64,000 nucleotides of DNA from Moraxellaceae bacterium (GTDB taxonomy: Bacteria; Pseudomonadota; Gammaproteobacteria; Burkholderiales; Rhodocyclaceae), in assembly GCA_031119205.1 (NCBI GenBank), contig JAVHYF010000005.1:7260-71259 (forward strand). The letters are read 5' to 3'. The first letter of the stretch is position 1; every line of letters starts with the position of its first letter. Below the pieces are notes generated by a model. That model saw only the letters and a list, made by a program, of their open reading frames with translations. It was not told the origin of the DNA and ran no database searches. Shown here piece after piece: positions 35,826 to 46,516 of this stretch. The translations under genes and the position numbers were made by a program.

Positions 35826-36320
35826 GTGGCAATGAAGAAGCAGTCGGCGGGCCGGACGTCGGGCCTGGGTCATCGCTGCGCCGTGCGCGCAGGTCGTGCA
35901 ACGCGTGCAGTTCGTGCAACTCGTGGCTTCACGCTGCTGGAGCTGCTGGTGGTCGTGGCCATCATCGGCATGCTGGCCGCCTACGTGGGCCCCAAGTACT
36001 TCGGCGTGCTGGGCAATACCGAGCAGAAGTCGGCCAAGGCGCAGATCAAGCTGCTGACGGATGCGGTCAAGCTCTACCGCCTCGATGTCGGCACCTATCC
36101 CACCACCCAGCAGGGCCTCAACGCGCTGCTGCAGCAGCCGGGTGGTGTCAGCGGCTGGAAGGGCCCGTACCTGGAAAAGAAGGGCGTGCCGCTGGATCCG
36201 TGGAAGAAGGTGTACATGTACCGCTTCCCCGGCACCGAGGGTCGTGACTTCGATGTCTATTCCTACGGTAGCGACGGTCAGCCCGGTGGCGCTGACACCG
36301 CTGCCGACGTGATGGACTGA
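35826..36320 (+). CDS. Major pseudopilin, GspG-like, with a long basic leader
   Basis: 164 residues. The class III leader motif 'RG|FTLLELLVVVAIIGML' has the invariant Gly at -1 and Glu at +5, so prepilin peptidase would cleave after residue 34. The body has the GspG hallmarks 'KLYRLDVGTYPTTQQGLNALL' and 'GPYLEKKGVPLDPW'. The leader is unusually long, arginine-rich and partly repetitive ('RATRAVRATR'). 'aggagg' lies 5 bases before the GTG at 35826, with an ATG two codons later. First gene of a nine-gene operon. Confidence 0.9.
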   Translation: MAMKKQSAGRTSGLGHRCAVRAGRATRAVRATRGFTLLELLVVVAIIGMLAAYVGPKYFGVLGNTEQKSAKAQIKLLTDAVKLYRLDVGTYPTTQQGLNALLQQPGGVSGWKGPYLEKKGVPLDPWKKVYMYRFPGTEGRDFDVYSYGSDGQPGGADTAADVMD

Positions 36321-36342
36321 GCGACTTACTCGGAGACGCGTC

Positions 36343-37530
36343 ATGCGTTTCGAAGTCCGGGCCCTGTCGGCCGCCAACCAGTTGCAGACGGTCCTGCTCG
36401 ATGCGGAAGACGAGCAGTCGGCCCGTCGTGCCGCCGAGGCGCAGAAACTGCGCCCGGTGACCGTTCGTCGTGTCCAGGCCAAGGGCGGGGCACGCGGACG
36501 GAGCAAGGCATTCTCGCTGGTGCTGTTCAGCCAGGAATTGCTGGCGCTGCTGGAGGCCGGCCTCACGCTGGTGGAAGGCATCGAGGCGCTGGTCGAGAAG
36601 GAAAGCTCGCCGGTGGCGCGCGGCATCATGGAGTCCCTGCTCAGCCGCATGCGGGAGGGTCTGCGCTTCTCCGATGCCATCGCCCTGCAGCCCGAATACT
36701 TCCCGCCGCTGTATATCGGCATCGTCAAGGCGGCCGAAAAGACCAGCGACCTGCCGCGGGCGCTGACCCGCTTCATCGACTACCAGATCCGCCTGGACGC
36801 GGTGCGCAGCAAGATCGTCGGCGCGATGATCTATCCGTCCATCCTGTTCTCGGTCGGTGGGCTGGTGGGCCTCTTCCTCATGGGCTTCGTGGTGCCCAAG
36901 TTCGCCGAGGTGTACAAGGACAGCGGTCGCGACCTGCCGTGGGCGTCGCAGATCCTGCTGTCCTGGGGCAATTTCCTGTCCGAGCACGTCACCATCGTGC
37001 TGGGCCTGGTGGCGGTGCTGATCGTCGGCATCGTGCTGGGCATCCAGAAGATGAACCGGGAAGGTCGCTGGGGGCAGCTGTTCTCCAAGCTGCCGGGTAT
37101 CGCCGAGCGCGTGCGCATCATCGAGCTGTCGCGCCTCTACCTCACCATGGGCATGCTGCTGGAAGGCGGTATCCCCATCGTCGGTACGCTGGAGATGGTC
37201 AGTGGCACGGTATCGGCCAATACGCGCAAGAGCCTCGCGCTGGCGCGGGCCGACATCTCGCATGGCGATCCGGTGTCGAAGGCCTTCGAGGTAAACGGCC
37301 TGGTGACTCCGATCGCGCTGCGCATGCTGCGTGTCGGAGAGCGCTCCGGCCAGCTCGGCACCATGCTGATGCGCTCGGCGCTGTTCTACGAAGGCGAGAG
37401 CGCGCGCTGGATCGACCGCTTCAGCAAGACATTCGAGCCCGCGCTGATGGCCCTGATCGGCCTCGTCGTGGGCCTCATCGTGGTACTCCTGTACATGCCG
37501 ATCTTCGATCTGGCGGGGTCGCTGCAATGA
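36343..37530 (+). CDS. GspF/PilC-like inner-membrane platform protein
   Basis: A 395-residue protein with the duplicated T2SF domain: 'FSQELLALLEAGLTLVEGIEAL' (quoted in part) and 'LYLTMGMLLEGGIPIVGTLE', each followed by TM segments, including a final 'LMALIGLVVGLIVVLLYMPI'. GspF/PilC forms the cytoplasmic-membrane platform that couples the ATPase to pseudopilus growth. Its stop overlaps the next start (ATGA). Confidence 0.93.
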   Translation: MRFEVRALSAANQLQTVLLDAEDEQSARRAAEAQKLRPVTVRRVQAKGGARGRSKAFSLVLFSQELLALLEAGLTLVEGIEALVEKESSPVARGIMESLLSRMREGLRFSDAIALQPEYFPPLYIGIVKAAEKTSDLPRALTRFIDYQIRLDAVRSKIVGAMIYPSILFSVGGLVGLFLMGFVVPKFAEVYKDSGRDLPWASQILLSWGNFLSEHVTIVLGLVAVLIVGIVLGIQKMNREGRWGQLFSKLPGIAERVRIIELSRLYLTMGMLLEGGIPIVGTLEMVSGTVSANTRKSLALARADISHGDPVSKAFEVNGLVTPIALRMLRVGERSGQLGTMLMRSALFYEGESARWIDRFSKTFEPALMALIGLVVGLIVVLLYMPIFDLAGSLQ

Positions 37531-39215
37531 ACGCGCGCGACACCCGCATCACGCCCGAACAACTGACTGCCGCACGCAAGGCAGCAGGCATGTCCGGCCG
37601 CAGTGTCATGACCGAGCTGGAGCTGGCCACGGGGCTGGATTCGCGCGAGCTGCTGCATGCACTCGCGGCCAGCCTGCGTTACGCGGTCATGGAAACGGCC
37701 GAGATGCTCGATTCCCTGCCGGCTTTCGACATGCTGCCGCTGGCACGTGCGCAACAGCGCAACTGCCTGCTGTTGCGTCTGCCGGATGGTGCCGCCGGTC
37801 GACTGACAGGCGTCGTGTCCGACCCCTTCGATAGCGACCTGCAGGTCTGGCTGGACAACCTGACCGGCCGCTCGCTGGAATACCGCCTCGCACTGCCGGC
37901 CGACATCCAGGCCTACCTGTCGAAGCAGGAAGAGAACGTCAGCGCGCTGGATTCCCTGACCTCGGGTTCCGGTGAGTCGACCGCTGAAGGCAAGGTGCTG
38001 GAAAGTCTGACCTTCGCGTCGGTCAGCGACGCCGCCAGCCCGGCGGTGAAGCTGGTGAACTCCACCCTGTACGAGGCCTTGAAGCTGGGTGTCTCCGACA
38101 TCCACCTTGAGAGCACGCCCAGCGGCATGGTGTCCAAGTACCGTATCGACGGCGTACTGGACCAGGTGGCGACCATCAACGGCATCGCACTGGCCGAGCA
38201 GGTCATTTCGCGCATCAAGGTGCTGGCCGAACTGGATATCGCCGAACGTCGCATCCCGCAGGACGGCAGCTTCCGCGTCGAGGCGCGTGGCCGCGAGATC
38301 GACTTGCGGGTCTCCATCATGCCCAGCATCCACGGCGAGGACGCGGTGATCCGTATCCTCGACAAGCGGGCGATGGTGGAGCAGCACGGTTCGCTGACGC
38401 TGGATGCAGTGGGCCTCGACGGCCAGACGCTGCAGATCATGCGCCGCCTGGTGAACGAACCTTACGGCATGGTGCTGGTGACCGGTCCGACCGGTTCCGG
38501 CAAGACCACCACGCTGTACGGCGCGATCTCCGAGATCAATTCCGGTCGCGACAAGATCATCACCATCGAGGATCCGGTCGAGTACCAGCTCCCCGGCATC
38601 CTGCAGATTCCGGTGAACGACAAGAAAGGCCTCACCTTCGCTCGTGGCCTGCGCTCCATCCTGCGTCACGACCCGGACAAGATCATGGTCGGCGAAATCC
38701 GCGACAAGGAGACTGCCGAGATCGCGGTGCAGTCCGCGCTGACGGGCCACCTTGTGTTGTCCACGGTGCACGCGAACAGCGTGTACGACGTGTTCCAGCG
38801 TTTCACGCACATCGGCGTGGACCTGTATTCCTTCGTGTCTGCCTTGAATGGTGTGACCGCCCAGCGCTTGGTGCGTGTCAATTGCAAGCATTGCAGCGCA
38901 CCCTATGAGCCGAGTGACGAGGAACTGACGCTCACCAACCTGACGCGCGATCAGGTCGAGGGCTTCCGCTTCGTGAAGGGACGCGGCTGTGGTGATTGCC
39001 GTGGCACTGGCTACCGTGGCCGCAAGGCGGTGGCGGAAGTCCTGACGATGAACCCGGAGCTGGCGGAGCTGATCGTCGAGCGCCGCTCGGTGCGCCAGAT
39101 CATGGAAGCTGCGCGCCGCAACGGCACGCGCAGTCTGTACGAAGACGCCCTGCGCCTGGTGGCGCGCGGCGAAACAACCCTGGAGGAGGTAAGGCGTGTC
39201 ACGCTGGCTACGTAA
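37527..39215 (+). CDS. GspE/PilB-like assembly ATPase
   Basis: 562 residues. An N-terminal GspE-N1-like region precedes the ATPase core with Walker A 'GPTGSGKTTTLYG', Asp box 'TIEDPVEYQ' and Walker B 'MVGEIRDKETAE'. A zinc-binding tetracysteine is present ('CKHC' and 'CGDC'), as in secretion ATPases. It powers pseudopilus extension. The ATG at 37527 overlaps gspF by 4 bases; the track ORF begins far upstream in gspF. Its 3' end overlaps the PilM-like gene by 20 bases. Confidence 0.94.
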   Translation: MNARDTRITPEQLTAARKAAGMSGRSVMTELELATGLDSRELLHALAASLRYAVMETAEMLDSLPAFDMLPLARAQQRNCLLLRLPDGAAGRLTGVVSDPFDSDLQVWLDNLTGRSLEYRLALPADIQAYLSKQEENVSALDSLTSGSGESTAEGKVLESLTFASVSDAASPAVKLVNSTLYEALKLGVSDIHLESTPSGMVSKYRIDGVLDQVATINGIALAEQVISRIKVLAELDIAERRIPQDGSFRVEARGREIDLRVSIMPSIHGEDAVIRILDKRAMVEQHGSLTLDAVGLDGQTLQIMRRLVNEPYGMVLVTGPTGSGKTTTLYGAISEINSGRDKIITIEDPVEYQLPGILQIPVNDKKGLTFARGLRSILRHDPDKIMVGEIRDKETAEIAVQSALTGHLVLSTVHANSVYDVFQRFTHIGVDLYSFVSALNGVTAQRLVRVNCKHCSAPYEPSDEELTLTNLTRDQVEGFRFVKGRGCGDCRGTGYRGRKAVAEVLTMNPELAELIVERRSVRQIMEAARRNGTRSLYEDALRLVARGETTLEEVRRVTLAT

Positions 39216-40044
39216 TGCCTGTCTGGTCGGCGTGGGGCTGCGCGAAGTGGTGGGCATCGAGCCCCGCCACGGCGGCAAGCCTGCCGACGTGCTGGCCGTG
39301 GCACCGCTGGATCCGTCCATCACGGGCGGCATGCCGGAGGTGCGCAACTGGGGTGCGCCGCTCGCGACCGTGATGGCGGACGTCGCCCGCAAGGTCAAGA
39401 CCGTCGATGTCAGCGTCGCCGACGACTGGGTGCGTTACTGGCGTGTGCAGGCCCCCGAAGGGCTGGGCAGCCTTGGCGAACTGCGTGCGCTTGCGCAATC
39501 GCGTTTCGAAGAACTGTTCGGTGTGACGACGACCGACTGGGTGGTGGAAGCCGACTGGCGTGCCAGCGGCAGCATGCTGGCCAGCGCCATGCCGCGCGAG
39601 CTGGTGGATGCGCTGAGGTCTTCCGCCGAAGCTTCCGGACTCACCTTGCGCACGGTCGCCCCGGCTGCCGTACGCTGGTTCAACCGCCATGCAGACGGCA
39701 TGGCAGGGGATTGCTGGTTCTGCAGCTTCGGTGAGCGCAGTGTCTGTGCGGTGCTGTACGAAGGCGGGCAGGTCGTGCACGTGCGCCAGTTCCGCTTCGA
39801 CCAGAAGCCGGACACCACTGAAATGCTGGCCCGCCTGGAGTCCGAATCCCTCCGCGTAGGCCTGCCGCAACCACGCCAGGCCTATTTTGCGGGGCAGACC
39901 CAGATGAAGGGTGAGGGTGAAGTCGGCAGCTTCAAGCTGAAGGTGCTGGGCCGCTTCGACGCCATGCCGGAACTGCGTCCGCGCTCGGGTCAGGGCGTGA
40001 CGGCAGAGGCCAGCCTGCTGGCGTTCTCGGGGTGGGTCAAATGA
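39196..40044 (+). CDS. PilM/GspL-N-like cytoplasmic assembly protein
   Basis: 282 residues with no clear membrane segment. The GTG start has a strong 'ggaggaggt' inside the gspE 3' end. The fold appears actin-like and degenerate ('TLRTVAPAAVRWFNRH', 'CWFCSFGERSVCAVLYEGGQ'), as in PilM or the GspL cytoplasmic half. In relatives this protein links the ATPase to the inner-membrane PilN/PilO pair, encoded next. Assignment rests on position and general pattern more than on a diagnostic motif. Confidence 0.7.
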   Translation: MSRWLRNACLVGVGLREVVGIEPRHGGKPADVLAVAPLDPSITGGMPEVRNWGAPLATVMADVARKVKTVDVSVADDWVRYWRVQAPEGLGSLGELRALAQSRFEELFGVTTTDWVVEADWRASGSMLASAMPRELVDALRSSAEASGLTLRTVAPAAVRWFNRHADGMAGDCWFCSFGERSVCAVLYEGGQVVHVRQFRFDQKPDTTEMLARLESESLRVGLPQPRQAYFAGQTQMKGEGEVGSFKLKVLGRFDAMPELRPRSGQGVTAEASLLAFSGWVK

Positions 40045-40616
40045 AACCGATGCGCATCGATTTTTCCGGCCGTTCGCCGCTGCGCACGCTGCCCAGCGGG
40101 TCGCCGCGCGACTTCGCGATGCTGGGCGTGTTGCTGCTGGCCTTGCTGGCAGTGCTGGCAGGTGTGGCGACCTGGTCGCACCTGCAGGCGAAGACCTCCG
40201 CGGCCCGGCAGTCGCTGGCCGAGGTGGAGGACCAGCAGGTCCGGCTGGCCCAGGTGCCGAGCGATGCCGGTCTGTCGGCGGAAGGTGTCGCAGCGGTCAA
40301 TCTGGCCGTACGCCATCTCAACTATCCCTGGGGAATGGTTTTCGAGGCACTCGAAAAGAGCCTGCAGCCTGACGTGGTGATCAGCTCGGTGGAGGTCGGC
40401 ATGGCGCGGCAGGGCGCCAAGATCATCATCGACGCGCCCAGTGTCGAACATGCACTCAATTACGTGGAAGGCCTGCGCGGCCAGCCGGAAGTCGGCGGCG
40501 TGGTGCTGATGCGCCAGGAGGTGGTATCCACCGACACCAACCTGCTGCGCTTCACGCTGGATGTCCAGAGCAGTGATGTCGTGCGTCGTGAAGGCGCGCC
40601 GGGGGCTCGGCCATGA
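40041..40616 (+). CDS. PilN-like inner-membrane assembly protein
   Basis: 191 residues with one TM segment near the N-terminus ('MLGVLLLALLAVLAGVATW'), a coiled-coil stretch and a small C-terminal periplasmic domain. The size and layout match PilN. The ATG at 40041 overlaps the preceding stop (ATGA), so I discard the track's GTG nine bases earlier. It is expected to pair with the PilO-like protein encoded next. Confidence 0.72.
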   Translation: MKPMRIDFSGRSPLRTLPSGSPRDFAMLGVLLLALLAVLAGVATWSHLQAKTSAARQSLAEVEDQQVRLAQVPSDAGLSAEGVAAVNLAVRHLNYPWGMVFEALEKSLQPDVVISSVEVGMARQGAKIIIDAPSVEHALNYVEGLRGQPEVGGVVLMRQEVVSTDTNLLRFTLDVQSSDVVRREGAPGARP

Positions 40617-41224
40617 CCGCGTTGCGTGATCGCTCGGCGGCCTACTGGCGTACCGCTGCGGAAATCTGGTTCTGGCGCCAGGGTCTGGCGCCGGTATTGC
40701 TCGTGGGCTTGTCGCTGCTGGCGGTGGTCGTCTGGGCCGTGCTGGTCCCGGCCGAAAACCGACGTCTTGAAGAAGTGGAAGAGCGCCAGGCGGCTGCCGA
40801 ACGCCTTGCCGAAAGCGGTGCCAACGCCGCCGCAGCGGCGGCCAGCCGGCCGTCTGCACTGGCTGCATTCCGCCAGCTGCTGGGCGATCCTGAAGACGGA
40901 AACGTCACTATCCGGCAGATCTTCAACATTGCGCAGGAAGCCGGTGTGCGGCTCGCCCAGGCGGAATATCGTCGCCTGGGTGACACAAGCGGGGCCTACT
41001 CGCAGATGCAGGTGGCGCTGCCGGTGAGGGGGAGCTACTCCTCGATCCGTCGTTTCTCGCTGTTGCTGCTCGCGCGCCAACCGTCGATCTCGATCGACCA
41101 GATCAACCTTCGGCGTGAAAACTCCGGCGGTCCCGAGGTGGAAGGCCAGTTCATCCTGTCCGTCTGGCAGCAGCCGGTGCCGGGGGCCGCGGTGGCGCAA
41201 GCACCGCAAGGAGCTGCGCGATGA
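40613..41224 (+). CDS. PilO/GspM-like inner-membrane assembly protein
   Basis: 203 residues: a short cytoplasmic start, a TM ('LAPVLLVGLSLLAVVVWAVL'), a coiled-coil rich in Glu and Ala, and a ferredoxin-like periplasmic domain ('VALPVRGSYSSIRRFSLLLL'). This is the PilO/GspM layout. It overlaps its neighbours on both sides by ATGA. Function by analogy: heterodimer with the PilN-like protein in the alignment subcomplex. Confidence 0.72.
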   Translation: MTALRDRSAAYWRTAAEIWFWRQGLAPVLLVGLSLLAVVVWAVLVPAENRRLEEVEERQAAAERLAESGANAAAAAASRPSALAAFRQLLGDPEDGNVTIRQIFNIAQEAGVRLAQAEYRRLGDTSGAYSQMQVALPVRGSYSSIRRFSLLLLARQPSISIDQINLRRENSGGPEVEGQFILSVWQQPVPGAAVAQAPQGAAR

Positions 41225-41793
41225 GGAACCAGCGCATCCTCTTCATGCTGCCCTTGCTGCTGATCGCAGCCTACCTGGCGTTCTTCGCCGACAAGACGCC
41301 GGAGGAGGAGCTCGTTGCGCCAGTCGCGCGGACCACGCCGATCGAGCCGGTAGGCCAGGGGCAACCAGCCTCTACTGCGTCCCAACCGGTCGCCGCGCCC
41401 CGCTTCTCGCAGGAGCCGGACGCGTCGGGCGTGATCCCGCCGGCACCGCGTGCGCAGCTGGCAGAGCTCGCCACGGCCGGTGGCCCCGATCTGTTCGCCC
41501 ACGGCGTCGGCCCTTCGCCGGAGGAGCGGGCCGCTCAGGAGGCACAGCAGCAACAGGAGCAGCAGCAAGCCGTTCAACCGCCGCCGCAGTTCCCGTACGC
41601 CTTCATCGGCAAGCAGTACGACGGCCAGGACTGGCAGGCCTTCTTCGAGAAGGGTGACTCCACCCTGATCGTCAGCACCGGTGCGGTGGTGGATAACGAC
41701 TTCCGCGTGCAATCGATCAAACCGCCGCAGATGCTGGTACTCCACGTGCCCAGCAAGCAGATCATCAACATCGACATCGACAATGCGCAGTGA
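41221..41793 (+). CDS. PilP/GspC-like periplasmic linker protein
   Basis: 190 residues: an N-terminal TM or signal anchor ('ILFMLPLLLIAAYLAFFA'), a long Pro/Ala/Gln-rich spacer ('EAQQQQEQQQAVQPPPQF') and a compact C-terminal beta domain ('PYAFIGKQYDGQDWQAFF', 'DNDFRVQSIKPPQM') like the homology region of PilP/GspC. In related machines this domain contacts the secretin N-domains. The secretin gene follows one base later. Confidence 0.7.
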   Translation: MRNQRILFMLPLLLIAAYLAFFADKTPEEELVAPVARTTPIEPVGQGQPASTASQPVAAPRFSQEPDASGVIPPAPRAQLAELATAGGPDLFAHGVGPSPEERAAQEAQQQQEQQQAVQPPPQFPYAFIGKQYDGQDWQAFFEKGDSTLIVSTGAVVDNDFRVQSIKPPQMLVLHVPSKQIINIDIDNAQ

Positions 41794-41794
41794 C

Positions 41795-43774
41795 ATGAAA
41801 ACGACAACTCTGACTGCTGCGATGCGAAGGGCCGGCATGCTCGTGCTGACGGCCGGCATGCTCGCTGCATGTGCCACCGCACCCATGCAGGGCGAACTGG
41901 ACCACGCCCGTGCCTTGATGAACACCGGCCGCGTCAAGGAAGCCTATACGCGCCTGGCCGATCTGCATTCCCAGTACCCGGGAAGCGTGGAAACGAGTGC
42001 CGCATACAAGGTGGCGCTCGAACGCTACTCGGGTCTGCTGAGCAGCGCCGCCAGCGAGGCGACGACGCAAAAGCGCTACGACGATGCCGAGGCGCTGTAC
42101 AACGTCCTGGCCGGCCTGCCAGGCCAGACTGCGCGTGCGCAGTCCGGGCTCTCCAGTGTGCAGACCGCGCGCGGCCACGCCGCTTCGGTGGCGGTGAGTG
42201 AGCCGGTTGCCAAGGCGCCTGCGACTGCAGCGGCGCCCTTGCCGCCGACCACCACCACGCCTGTCGCTCCCGCTGCCACCGCACCCGCTGCAGCGCCTGC
42301 CGTTGCCGCGGCTCCTGCCGCTACGGCTGTGCGTCCCCCTGCAACTGCGGCAGCACCCGCGCCCAAGCCCGCCGCGCTGGCAACGGCCGGTGGCATGGCC
42401 AACAACGTGGAAGAAGGTCTCAACCGCCGCATCTCCATGCAGTTCAAGGATGCGTCGGTGCGCTCGCTGTTCGACGTCATCAGCAAGACGGCCGGTCTGA
42501 ATGTCATCATCGACAAGGACGTACCGCAGGACCTGAAGACCTCGATCTTCCTGAAGAACACCACGGTGGCTGCGGCCATCGAGAAGATCCTGATCACCAC
42601 CCAGCTCAACAAGCGCAATCTCGACGACAACACCCTGCTGATCTTCCCGGATGACCCGGCCAAGCAGCATGACCACCGCGAGATGCTGGTGCGCGCCTTC
42701 CACCTTGGCAACGCTGACGCGAAGGCGGTGGCGAACAGCCTGAAGACTGTTCTCAAGGCCAACAACATGGTGGTCGACGAAAAGCTCAACATGATCATGT
42801 TGCGCGATACCGTCGAAGTCATCCGCATGGCAGAGAAGATCGTGGCATTGCAGGACGTGCCGGAACCCGAAGTCATGCTCGAGGTAGAAATCCTCGAAGT
42901 GAACGTCGACTACCTGCGCAACCTCGGCGTGAGCTGGCCCTCCGGCGTCTCGTTCTCGGTGCCGACCGCGGAGAATGCCGGCAAGCTGACCCTGAACGAC
43001 CTGATGAAGCTCAATTCCAGCGGCATCGGCGTGTCCGATCTCAAGCTGGGCATCAACGCCCAGGACAAGAACGGCAACCTCAACCTGCTGGCCAATCCGC
43101 GCATCCGCGCCAAGAACCGCGAGAAGGCACGCATCCTGATCGGCGAGCGCTTGCCCAACATCACGACCACCTTGAACAACACCGGTTTTGCAGCGGAGAG
43201 CATCAACTACATCGAAGTCGGTCTGAAGCTGGAGTTCGAGCCGCAGGTTTATGCCGGCAACGAAGTGGTCATCCGCATCGGCCTGGAAGTCAGCTCGGCA
43301 CAGCCGGCAACAGTCAGCACTTCGAACGGTTCCACTGCCTACCAGATCAGCACCCGCAATGCGAACACCGCGTTGCGCCTGAAGGATGGCGAGAACCAGA
43401 TCCTCGCCGGCCTGATCCAGGACCAGGATGTGAAGCAGACGACGGGCCTGCCCTGGCTGTCCAGCGTGCCGGTCCTCGGCCGCCTGTTCGGCACCAACAG
43501 CGATCAGAAGAACAAGAAGGAAATCGTGCTGTCGATCACGCCGCGTCTGGTGCGTGGCATCACGCGTCCGGACAACGCCGAGTATTCCGCCGGCACGGGC
43601 TCCAGCCTGCGTGGTCGTCGCCCGGGTGGTGGTGAGTTCGGCGCCAGTGCAGACTCCGCCGGAACCGGGGCATTCGGTGCGGACAATGGCAACTTCCAGC
43701 AGGGTGGCGCGCAGATCGAGGCGATCCGCATCCCGCTGCAGTCCAGCCCGCGTCGCGAGCGTGACGAAGACTGA
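41795..43774 (+). CDS. Secretin (GspD/PilQ/MshL-like) with lipoprotein signal and TPR-like N-terminus
   Basis: 659 residues from the ATG at 41795. A lipobox 'LAAC' puts the lipidated Cys at residue 26. An ~110-residue helical region that looks TPR-like follows, then a long Ala/Pro/Thr linker (about 125-200), N-domains ('MQFKDASVRSLFDVISKTAG') and the secretin core ('LNLLANPRIRAKNREKARIL', 'VPVLGRLFGTNSDQKNKKEI'). It forms the outer-membrane exit pore. Its N-terminal part is unlike GspD and may replace a pilotin, which is inference. Confidence 0.92.
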   Translation: MKTTTLTAAMRRAGMLVLTAGMLAACATAPMQGELDHARALMNTGRVKEAYTRLADLHSQYPGSVETSAAYKVALERYSGLLSSAASEATTQKRYDDAEALYNVLAGLPGQTARAQSGLSSVQTARGHAASVAVSEPVAKAPATAAAPLPPTTTTPVAPAATAPAAAPAVAAAPAATAVRPPATAAAPAPKPAALATAGGMANNVEEGLNRRISMQFKDASVRSLFDVISKTAGLNVIIDKDVPQDLKTSIFLKNTTVAAAIEKILITTQLNKRNLDDNTLLIFPDDPAKQHDHREMLVRAFHLGNADAKAVANSLKTVLKANNMVVDEKLNMIMLRDTVEVIRMAEKIVALQDVPEPEVMLEVEILEVNVDYLRNLGVSWPSGVSFSVPTAENAGKLTLNDLMKLNSSGIGVSDLKLGINAQDKNGNLNLLANPRIRAKNREKARILIGERLPNITTTLNNTGFAAESINYIEVGLKLEFEPQVYAGNEVVIRIGLEVSSAQPATVSTSNGSTAYQISTRNANTALRLKDGENQILAGLIQDQDVKQTTGLPWLSSVPVLGRLFGTNSDQKNKKEIVLSITPRLVRGITRPDNAEYSAGTGSSLRGRRPGGGEFGASADSAGTGAFGADNGNFQQGGAQIEAIRIPLQSSPRRERDED

Positions 43775-43787
43775 TCCGGTGTCGGGG

Positions 43788-44216
43788 ATGCAATTGCTGG
43801 CACTGAGGCGGGCCCCGGGCGTGCGCCCGGGGGCGACAGCCCCCGGCTGGCAGCGCGCCTTCACGCTCGTCGAGTTGCTGGTGGTGATGGCCATCGTTGC
43901 CATGCTGCTGACGCTGGCGGTGCCCAAGTACTTCCAGGGGCTGGATCGTTCGAAGGACGCGGTGCTTATGGAGAACCTGCGCATCACCCGCGAGGTGATC
44001 GACAAGTTCTACGGCGACAACGGCCGCTATCCGGAGAGTCTGGGCGAGCTGGTGCAGCGGCAGTACCTGCGTAATGTGCCGCTGGATCCGATCACCGCCA
44101 GCACGCGCAGCTGGATCATCGTGCCGCCGCAGCCACCGTACAAAGGCAATGTGTACGACATCCGCAGTGGTGCACGCGGTTTTACGCGGGACGGGCGACC
44201 TTACTCATCGCTCTAG
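43788..44216 (+). CDS. Second pseudopilin, GspG-like, with Ala at the cleavage -1 position
   Basis: 142 residues from the ATG at 43788; the track start lies inside the secretin gene. The leader is 24 residues ('GWQRA|FTLVELLVVMAIVAML'), with Ala where prepilin peptidase normally needs Gly, though Glu+5 is present. The body carries 'KYFQGLDRSKDAVLMENL', 'NGRYPESLGELV' and a C-terminal 'YKGNVYDIRSG', as in GspG-type pilins. It ends the operon before a terminator. Whether it is processed is uncertain. Confidence 0.85.
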   Translation: MQLLALRRAPGVRPGATAPGWQRAFTLVELLVVMAIVAMLLTLAVPKYFQGLDRSKDAVLMENLRITREVIDKFYGDNGRYPESLGELVQRQYLRNVPLDPITASTRSWIIVPPQPPYKGNVYDIRSGARGFTRDGRPYSSL

Positions 44217-44246
44217 GTTGTCGTTGCGCACGCGCAGCGGAAACAG

Positions 44247-44280
44247 AAAAGGCCTCGCAATCGCGAGGCCTTTTCGTTTT
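44247..44280. terminator. Bidirectional rho-independent terminator
   Basis: 'aaaaggcctcgc' pairs with 'gcgaggcctttt' around a 4-nt loop, with a following T-rich tract. It separates the secretion operon from the convergent H+-pyrophosphatase gene. Confidence 0.9.
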
Positions 44281-44289
44281 TGGGTGTGC

Positions 44290-46341
<2,052 letters not shown>

Positions 46342-46516
46342 CGGCATATCTCCTTGAACGACATGACACGAACGGCAGTGGTCCGGGCCAGGAGGCGATG
46401 CGCAGGATGGCCCGACGGGTTGCGGGCAGGGTAGCACTGCCACGGCGACGAACCATGGCGGGTGCACCCTGACTTGACGCCAGTGGGCGCAATGAGGCGC
46501 GGTATAGTTCGGCCCC

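Noticed and set aside
37386-39398. 670-residue antisense ORF
   Set aside because: Shadow of the GspE-like ATPase gene.
41765-44005. 746-residue antisense ORF
   Set aside because: Shadow of the secretin gene; low-complexity His/Gly/Arg composition.
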